Shown in pieces: positions 56,691 to 64,000 of a DNA stretch of 64,000 nt. Position 1 is the first letter of the stretch, and the number at the start of each line of letters is the position of its first letter. The position numbers were made by a program, and so were the translations under genes. Source of the DNA: Cinnamomum chago (Eukaryota; Streptophyta; Magnoliopsida; Laurales; Lauraceae); assembly GCA_038049695.1 (NCBI GenBank), contig CP142458.1:41385501-41449500 (forward strand). Direction: 5' to 3'. The notes beneath the pieces were generated by a model. The model saw only the letters and a program-made list of their open reading frames with translations. It was not told the DNA's origin and made no database searches.

Positions 56691-58639
56691 AGAGGTTGGG
56701 TTGGGCTGGATGCATAGAACAGCCCGATTAACATCCCTACCTAAATCTCATTTAAAACTACCAATCAGAAATTTTCATTCCTATTAAGTTTTATAAATGA
56801 GTCTTATAAATTCCCTCACTACTACTATCTGATAAAAACCCCTCCCCTATCTGATAAAAGGGGTTGAGACTAAGAGAGAAGAGGAGAGGGGAAGGGGATG
56901 AAAGGAAGGAAAAAGGAGGTGAGGGCATTGATAAAAAAAGTAGTTTCTTCGTGTTGTTTTCTTTTTAGGGAAGATGAGAGAAAATAGGGGTGGTATGATT
57001 TTGAAATAAAGAGGAGGGAAAACATGAGAGGTCGTTTATTTATTTCTTAACGTAAGACAGGCTGTCAGAGGGAAACGATACTTCACCGCACCCCTTTCAT
57101 AGTTTTTCATCGCATGGGATCAAAAAGCCTTATACATAGCACAGGTGTTCTCGTTATGGTGAGCACCACACCAAGTGGGCTCACCTTATTACCCATTTTA
57201 GTGGACTCATCCTTTGGATGAATTGCGCACTTGTTTAGATAGTGAAAACTTGTGGGATATTGGTCAAGTGGTTAGAGTAATAATCTGAGCGTCTGCCGCC
57301 ATACGTAAGAGTGTGGGGGTGACGATATAAATTACATTAATAATACAAATAAATTTGAAGGCTTTAATATCAATTATTAAGATCAGATAATCATAGTGGT
57401 ACTCGGCCTAAAGCTAATCCATGATATCCTACATTTCTAGGCAGCTCCTCAAAGAATGAAGTGAACCCCTCGTAATCGAACTTGTATTCTTATTAGAGCC
57501 CTCTCCAGGCTAATGGCTGAAGGTGATTTTCTGCCTCAAGAGATTGCTGTGATTGATATTAATGAGAATTTTTCAAAGGAAATAAAAGTTGACAGGTGAT
57601 GGGGGTGCAGGGCTACAGTTGTATTGCTTCCGGTCAGTGTTCAATCATTTCTCTGGTTAAAATTATCACTCCACTTTTACTCTAGTGTCAGTCATGGCCA
57701 ACCGTCCCAGTCGCTTTTAATCGTGACATGGCGTTCATTGCAAAATATAACAATAAAAACTTAGGCGGAAATTTTAGGGATATATGTCCGAATGCCCTAA
57801 TTTGAGGGAATTTTGGAACTAAAAAGAGTGGCTAAAGTGGGTCCTATTAATTAAAAATTAAATTAACGCCTTCGTTCATTTATTGCATATAGATATTTCA
57901 AATTTCACTCTAATAAAAATTAGCCCTATCATAAATTGAGCATGTCATGAATAATATACACGATTACCTTACTAATTGCATTATTTATCATATGATCGAT
58001 CTTTTAAGTGGAGAAAAACTTTAGGATAAGTTAGAAAAGATGAGAACATTTATTTTGAGCTACTCGTTTTTCGGTAGGTGGAGGCCTTCCACTCTTTTAG
58101 ATGAGTTGGCCAAGATGTAATTAAGCTTGAAAAAGGCAGTCAAAGCCTACTCTTTGGGCCCCATGTGAATCATAGTTCACATGGTGCGTTCAAAAATAAT
58201 AAAATAATCCCACCCATGTGCAAAGTGCAATCCTTCATAAATATAATTGAATCAATCAGTGACGCCCAACTGATATCCAGCTACACACCTCTCACCTTTC
58301 CCAATTCCAAACCCACTGTATATACAAGAACAAAACAAAACACAAACACAAACACAAACAGAGCACGTAGGTACACACAATAGATAAGAAATAAAAATCC
58401 ACAGCTGTCTATCTCAACTCATAAAAATTGTGAAATACTATCTATATGTGTTATAAATTTTATCAGATACATTAATCAACAGCCGCGGCAACAAGAAGAA
58501 GAAGACGACGACGACAAAGACGACAATCCAATCCCTTCTCAAATGGTACTCAGTGAAACTCATTCTTCCTCAACCTCTTTTCTTTTTGTTCTCTCCCTCT
58601 CAACTGGAATTTAATCAATCAAATCTGCATATTAATCAA
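56691..58639. other. Intergenic DNA left of the peroxidase gene
   Basis: No convincing gene was found. Around 56690-56745 the minus strand reads TAGGGATGTTAATCGGGCTG, which resembles the end of plant hAT-type small transposons; only one end was seen. Near 57255 is a stretch with a tRNA-like A box, which I rejected as a tRNA gene. A purine-rich tract occupies 56875-56935. The last few hundred bases are the 3' flank of the peroxidase gene and should contain its poly(A) site. Confidence 0.5.
58493..58516 (+). repeat. AAG/ACG trinucleotide microsatellite
   Basis: Four AAG units pass directly into about four ACG units, about 125 bp beyond the peroxidase stop codon. Such compound repeats are often polymorphic. 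Confidence 0.8.
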
Positions 58640-60060
58640 CTAATTATGCGTGTCCAAAGAATTAAATGTATCACATCTCTTCCTCACCTCTCCCTGATTC
58701 CCAGTCTTGACTCCATAGAGTCCCAGCTTCTCAATAGCCTGAACAAAGTCCTCAAAGAATGCAGTCTGGTTCGCCGCATATGTCTCGACGAGCCCCTTCG
58801 TCCGGTCGTCGGCGATCAGAGCATGGTCCGAATCGAGCAGCCCCAGGCCCCTGGGGAGGTTCTGGAAGTACATGTTGTCGAATTTGCTGGGGGTCATGAC
58901 ATCATTAAAGGCGGACATGGAGGGGTCCTTGTGATAGGTGGAACAAGCCTTCTGCAGCCCCTCGGCATAGCGTGGGTTCAAGGAGGGGTCATAGGACTGG
59001 GTGTTGCTGTAATTGTAGATTCGGTGCGCGAACTGGCTGCAGTGGGAGAAGCCAATGGTGTGGGCACCAGAGAGCGCAACCATGTCGCGTACAGAGAAGC
59101 CCTTTTTGGCAAAGAGGGCGATCAAATCGGACATGGGCATGGTGGGTTGGGGCAGGTTGCCCTTTACATCGGTAACCTTGGCCGTGATGCTGTCCTTGCG
59201 CCCCAAAGGGACATTGTAGAAGGGGCCTCCCACCTGTTTGTTGTAATGCTCAGTTAGTTATTGGATGACTTTAGCATGATGTGAGTGATTAGAATTGAAA
59301 TCATTGATTTATGATGTTAGCATTCGAACTACTACGATGATGGTTTTTCCTATAACCAAATGTGATTTTGGGGATTTTATGGAAAACGAGCTATTAGGAT
59401 TTGGGTTTTTCCTATAACTACAATGTGATTGCGATTTTGGGAAACGTTTTCGGAAAATGAGCAAGTGGGTGACAATTAACATCCTGAGTTGAGTTGATTT
59501 TTCAGAAATCTTAGCTTGATTCTAGTGATTTGCATTGAAATCATGGATTGAAAATGCTACTATTAGAACTTATAAGATTCCTATAACAGAATGTTTTGAC
59601 TGTGATTTTAAAAAGTTAGAAGTAAAATGAGCAAGTGGATGAGACAATTTACCATGGTGATGAGATCGCGGGCAGCAACAGCAAGAATGTCGGAACAGGA
59701 GACGACGCCGGGGCAGGTGAGCTCGAGAGCGGTCTTGGCTCGGACAATGGCGTCGAATCCGTCACCGGGGAGGGAGAGGTTGTCATCGGCATCGCGCTCA
59801 CCCTTGTTAAAAGAGTTAGAACTAACGAGAACGGAAGCGTCGCAGCCACCCACAAAGCAGTCGTGGAAGAAGAGGCGGACAGTGCCCGCGGCTGTGGTGG
59901 GGCTCGTGATCTGCTTGTCAACTATAGTGTTGCGAATAATGTCCAGCGCGCTGGGGCAGCTGCTCTTGTAATAGTCTGTGGAGAGCTTTTCCCCCTCAGA
60001 AAGATGGATCATCATTGACATGGACAGGAGAAGAAACAGGAGAGGTTGCTTCAATGCCAT
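58640..60060 (-). CDS. Class III (secretory plant) peroxidase, 333 aa, two exons
   Basis: Exon 1 is 60060-59653 and exon 2 is 59233-58640. The 419-bp GT-AG intron (59652-59234, phase 0) falls inside DLITM|VGGPFYN. The start ATG has a good plant context (ACACAATGGCA). Residues 1-23 form a signal peptide. The distal haem site is R62-x3-H66 (VRLFFHDCF); the proximal haem ligand is H194 (LSGAHTIGFSHC). Eight cysteines (35, 68, 73, 116, 122, 201, 233, 323) fit the four conserved disulphides. N-glycosylation sequons lie at N94, N210 and N291. The length is normal for the family. The enzyme oxidises phenolics with H2O2 in the cell wall or apoplast (lignin, suberin, defence). SLPGDGFD and KQITSPTTA resemble the Arabidopsis PRX31/41/63/65-type group from memory. 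Many family members have three introns; this one has one. It appears intact. The exact substrate is unknown. Confidence 0.95.
59234..59652 (-). other. Intron of the peroxidase gene, 419 bp
   Basis: Donor ATG|GTAAATTG and acceptor AACAAACAG|GTGGGAGG give an uninterrupted family-typical protein across the junction. A roughly 130-bp segment inside is repeated imperfectly (TTCCTATAAC and GATTTT-rich text around 59345, 59400 and 59577). No ORF inside. Confidence 0.92.
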
Positions 60061-60300
60061 TGTGTTAGTACCAGTTATTTCTAGTTATTAGATCTGCTCC
60101 CTTTCTTCCTTTTTCTTCTTCCCTTCTTCTTTTCAGATGGTCATTGAAGAGGGAAAGGGGGGAGGGGGAGAGAAGAAGCAGATCTGTTAAAGAACGATGA
60201 AACGGAGGGAAGGGAAGAAAAGGGGGATGGGGGAGGGGGAGGGGGATGTGGAGGAGAGGGAGTGTAGGGAAGAAAGAGTTATATTTAGGGAGATAGGGTT
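60061..60300 (-). promoter_or_regulatory. Peroxidase 5' leader and candidate TATA box
   Basis: On the minus strand TAAATATAA (60289-60280) lies about 220 bp before the start codon and is the best TATA-like site. Between it and the ATG is a strongly pyrimidine-rich leader (CT stretches at about 60105-60260), common in plant core promoters and 5' UTRs. The upstream region contains no LTR that I can recognise within 1.9 kb. Confidence 0.45.
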
Positions 60301-62202
60301 TAATGTGCTGTTAGGTGTTTGTCGTTTGTTTCTGAAATGGATGTTAACCCGCGTGAGAAAAGGGGGCGGTGGGGTCATCAGGACAACCAGACGTTAGATG
60401 GACTCTGTGGTAGAGATAATGAAGTGGTTTCGGAGCGTGACTTGCGGTGTGAGCACCGACAGGGGCACATGGAGACCTGGAATCGCGTTTGGTGGCGGTG
60501 TGGCCCGTCTCTAATGTAGATTTTGATCGGCCTTGTTTTGATGGAGATTGGGATCCAACCGTTTGGAGCAAGGGATTTGGAGCAAGTTATAACTGGAGAT
60601 GGCAATACGTAGGGTAACTAATATGGATCTGGAGTCTCAACTCACCGCTATCAAGGGCTTTTTTATTTTTTTATTTTGTTAAATGACTGCCGTTTTTTAA
60701 GTTTAGGACGAATACACTGATCTGTGTACTCGTCGAACCTAGGTTATAGGTTCGAGGAGAGTTTATATTTGGGAGGTGAGGAGAGTTTATATTTGGGCTA
60801 CCTCACCCTTTTACGGGTCTTGTTTGTGAATAGTTTAGATATTGATTACAAAATATTGTATAGAAATTACTTATAACTGGACTAGTATTAGACTTTGATA
60901 AAGCTAAGAAATATGGCATGTTCTTTTATCAGAATTTTTAATTAGAATTTGTGTTGTTAGGTATTTATAGACATGATTTGATTACTTGCCTCTTGGCATT
61001 TGCAAATATCATATTTCCTTATTAGAATTACAAATCTCAGCCACCTAAAAAGCCACAACAGACATTTGGAATTTTTAGAATTCCAATCTCCTTGCCATAT
61101 TTAGGACTTCCACCTCAAGGGCAGATTTTGGGGCACCTTTCTTCACAAGAACTCATAGAATTCTTATCTGGATATTTCAAAATTTTGAAAAGCTATCCAT
61201 TGACATGGAATTTCTAATATGGATTAAAATAACGGCCATTGTGAAACGGTTATGGCCATACTATCACATTATGAAATCAGCCAAAATATCACCAATATAT
61301 TGGCCGTTATGGACGATATTTCAAAATATTAGCTAAAATATCTACCGAACCCTTCATTTTCTAAAAACACTTTATTCTTCTCCTCTTTCACTCATTTCTT
61401 CCCCAAGATGTATCTATCTGATCCTCACTCTCATCGTGCTTGAGCTTCCCAAGCACCAAAAACTCTGGAGTTTTTCAAGATTTGGGTGGATTTCTTTGTG
61501 GGATAAAATAAGGAACTCAAGAAAACATATTTAGTAAGACTCTTTTGTCACTTTTTGAGTTTTTTCCCAAGATTGAACCTCAAAATAGCTTAGAAATTCA
61601 TGAGACATGTTAGATCTAGAGTTTTGGAGCATCATATTGTAGATTTTAGCACTTTTGTTTTTTTTTTTTTTTTCAATTTCTCATTATTTAAATCTCAACT
61701 TTTGTTGTATGAAAGTTTGTGTAAATACATGTAATGGAGTCTTTTATTGAGTTAAATACTTAAATTTTATGTTGTTCACTTAGTTTTTCTTAGATCTAGT
61801 GTTTTTAGTGTAGATCTAGCTTTTTTATTTTTAAAATTTGGAGATTTTCTTGAAATCATTTAAATTTTCTCAAACTAGTTTGTCAAATGTGTTTAAAATG
61901 TGTTAGACTTTCTTTTGGGTTCCATATCTGTCATAGATCTAATGATTTTTAGTCTAGGTCTAATTTATTTTATTTTTCAAAATTTGGGGCCCTTTTTAAG
62001 TATATTTTTTATCCAATCTCTTTGTTAATGCATGACAATGATGTTTAATCTTAGTAGACCTACTTGAAGAATGTGTAGATCAAAAAAACTCTTATCCAAA
62101 ATCTATTTTTTATTAAGTATTTATTTGCAGGTTTTTAAATAAATTGATATTTTTTTATAATATATTAAAAAATTGTTTGTAATTTGTTTTAGATTAATAA
62201 TG
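60301..62202. other. Upstream flank of the peroxidase gene, no other gene seen
   Basis: It is AT-rich without a convincing ORF. A direct repeat GAGGAGAGTTTATATTTGGG lies at about 60755-60800. Around 61225-61340 is a repeat-like stretch with AACGGCCATTGTG, TTGGCCGTTATGG and AAAATATC motifs, possibly an old transposon fragment. T-runs occur near 61660. Confidence 0.5.
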
Positions 62203-62464
62203 TAACATCCCGGCCCTTAATCCTATATTAATTATAATTAATTTCTTGTTAGGTAATTAAGTGTGTTTAGAGTCTTAGCGAGTCAGGTTTGATGTGTGGG
62301 TCATGCATGCGAAGTCTCATGCGATTCGGAATGTGTTTGGGTAGAGTAGGTGGTTGGTTTACAATTTCGGAAAAATTTCAAGGGTTTATTATGAGATTAT
62401 AAGTTTTGTGAGTTTGGGTGCATCGGATAGGTCTCAACATTTTATGAACTTTAGCCTTCGGTCG
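62203..62464 (+). repeat. Start of another Gypsy-type LTR (TGTAACATCCCGG)
   Basis: TGTAACATCCCGGCCC is a typical start of a plant Gypsy LTR. About 260 bp are present before an inverted LTR end interrupts it at 62465. No coding capacity. Confidence 0.5.
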
Positions 62465-63557
62465 TGTCGCGACCTCGGACCTAGCACGCGGGCTTAATCC
62501 GGGATCGGGACTTCATTTGGAAACTTAATGAATGATGATGCCATTATGCAATAGAATATATTTATTTATTTTGGCCAATACGTACACGAGTCAATAAAAC
62601 GATGCCTCTCGTGTACGTGATTTCCTACATGTGTCCGCGGTGAGGATATCACATCAATATAACATTTTTGTTTAAGTGCGAAAGCGTGTAGCAAATCAAT
62701 TTCATGAAATCATCCCATAATAAGAAGAATGACAAAACATATAATCAACTAGATGTCAAAGTGAGCAATATTCATAAGCATTTTCCCAAAGGTGAAGTTA
62801 ATGTTTATACTAAAGATCATTCAATTAACATTCCCCAAAAATAAAGGCCAACAAAGGCCAGTACGACCCAAAACAATTTCCCAAAAGAATGAGTTAATCA
62901 CTATCCCAAAATGTTACGTCTCTCATGGCGACCGAATGTCTAAACGACATCATCAGCTTGCCACTCAACTACTGGATTCGGCTCTCTGACCGCCTCCTTG
63001 TACTCCTCCTCGGGATGACCGGCAACGGGACCTAAGTACCAAAGAGTGGGTCAAACACAATGGTCTGGCAGGTGGGTGAAGAGATAAAACAATACAATAA
63101 TAAATGAATTTACCTTGGAAAACTTTTAAACATGTTAGAACAATAATTTCTATGAAATGACTAAATCATTTATTCAAAAACATATGTACAATATAAAAGC
63201 ATGTAAGTGCACCAAGGAATGGGAAACAAGCAAAATGATAGTCACACAAAGTTAAATCCTCTATCACCAAAGTGATAAGAGCACATCGGGGCGTTGATCT
63301 CTGTCACACGAAGTGAGGAGAATTAACGAAATATACATATACATATAATTATACGGGACGGGACCACGCTAGTGAGTCGGGTATCGGGACGGGACCACGG
63401 TAATAAACCGGGTATCGAGACCGGAGTGGGATCTCCAAGTCGGTGGATCAAACCGACAAAGTCATCCAAGCTTAGTGGTGTCGACTCATAGGTTACATAA
63501 TAGGAATCGGGACATGTATAAAATACATATGATGCAATTGTATAAACAAGCGGGATG
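62465..63557 (-). repeat. Gypsy-type LTR fragment related to family B
   Basis: On the + strand it starts TGTCGCGACCTCGG (the LTR 3' end inverted). It continues through GTGTCCGCGGTGAGGATATCAC and text parallel to 52695-53640 (GACCGGCAACGGGACCT, GGTCTGGCAGG, GGGACCACGGTAATAAACCGGG). It breaks at 63558, where another LTR end begins in the middle of conserved text. Confidence 0.7.
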
Positions 63558-63723
63558 TGTCAGGACCCCGGACCGAGGAGGTGGGCCCGGGCCCGCGACT
63601 GTCGAGTTGGTGGATTGATTTGAAATTTCCCATAGGTTGCCGCGGTGAGGATTCCGAGACACGTGGAATCTAACTCACACGATCAAGTATACGGAAGCGT
63701 ATAGCAAATCACATCATGTCAAG
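63558..63723 (-). repeat. LTR fragment related to family C
   Basis: TGTCAGGACCCCGGACC and the following CGGGCCCGCGAC, CACGGTGAGGATTCC-like and GCGTATAGCAAATCACATC parallel 5729-5875. After 166 bp a family A LTR end begins. Confidence 0.7.
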
Positions 63724-64000
63724 TGTCACGCCCCCAAAACAAGAACATCGGGGGCGCGAAATGGGATTAAGAATAAATGTATTTTTCTCCCAAGATCCGC
63801 GTGTGTGAAGACAACACATTCTGAATATTTTGCGGAAGCTTTCGTGGCGTTGCGACCCGAAGTCCGTGGCCATCGGATTCCGTGTCGCACACAACCTCTA
63901 GCATATAGCCATAATATCAGGAATCATCTCAAACTGGAGTAAACCATCACAATAAATTACAGAGCTGACAGTAACAGGATATTTCATTCCCAAATGTATT
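63724..64000 (-). repeat. Gypsy-type LTR, family A, copy 4 (cut by window edge)
   Basis: TGTCACGCCCCCAAAAC starts at 63724 and the next 277 bp parallel 7113-7390. The left flank is TCAAG; the matching duplication would lie beyond the window. Whether the intron is present cannot be seen. Confidence 0.8.

Noticed and set aside
57250-57335. tRNA or SINE head: TGGTCAAGTGG fits a pol III A box
   Set aside because: No B box (GGTTCGANNCC), no acceptor-stem pairing and no poly(A)/T tail were found, so neither a tRNA gene nor a SINE is supported.
58553-59257. 234-codon + strand frame
   Set aside because: Antisense shadow of peroxidase exon 2, whose minus-strand frame has all family motifs.
59635-60018. 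127-codon + strand frame
   Set aside because: Antisense to peroxidase exon 1; high GC in the exon keeps the opposite frame open.

Overview
The window is gene-poor plant nuclear DNA, almost certainly from a flowering plant. The evidence is plant-type Copia and Gypsy LTR retrotransposons with initiator-tRNA-Met primer sites, and one host gene encoding a secreted class III (plant haem) peroxidase. I cannot name the species. All coordinates and comparisons were made by eye.

Layout, left to right. 1-2856: 5' part of a minus-strand Copia element (broken gag, primer site, 5' LTR), lying against a Gypsy LTR fragment, family B (2857-4425). 4426-12390: minus-strand Gypsy element, family C (gag with four nonsense codons, primer site, 2.85-kb LTR); its LTR is split by a 3.8-kb solo LTR of family A (7113-10916, target duplication GCCGA). 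12391-14994: a truncated Copia-type LTR and a decayed Copia RNase H with its 3' LTR. 14995-34825: a non-coding 'hairpin element' with its own LTRs. It carries an intact, very young Copia element (17492-27235, duplication TGATC, one LTR difference seen) and a second family A solo LTR (29791-33778, duplication CTAAA). 34826-52694: a third family A LTR, split by a tandem LTR-internal-LTR-internal-LTR array of the hairpin-element family (37263-51129, duplication CTATG only at the outer ends). 52695-56690: a family B LTR and Copia remnants. 58640-60060: the peroxidase gene, minus strand, two exons. 62203-64000: four LTR fragments abutting each other.

Three structural signals stand out. First, the internal region of the hairpin elements holds about 20 short inverted repeats, one every 75-80 bp. 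Their stems differ in sequence but stay self-complementary, and the loop usually carries a variant of AGTTATATCT. The array is present in a diverged relative that has no ORF. Second, family A LTR copies differ by the exact presence or absence of a 131-132 bp GT-AG segment downstream of a TATA box. This is what reverse transcription of a spliced transcript would leave. Third, every LTR family here carries a cluster of family-specific GC-rich palindromes (CCGATCGATCGG, CGCTCGAGCG, CCGGTCGACCGG and relatives), and the copy number of the palindromes changes between sister LTRs.

The only clear host gene is the peroxidase. Only the nested Copia element encodes a complete retrotransposition polyprotein. 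The hairpin elements encode at most a gag-like protein and would need enzymes supplied in trans.
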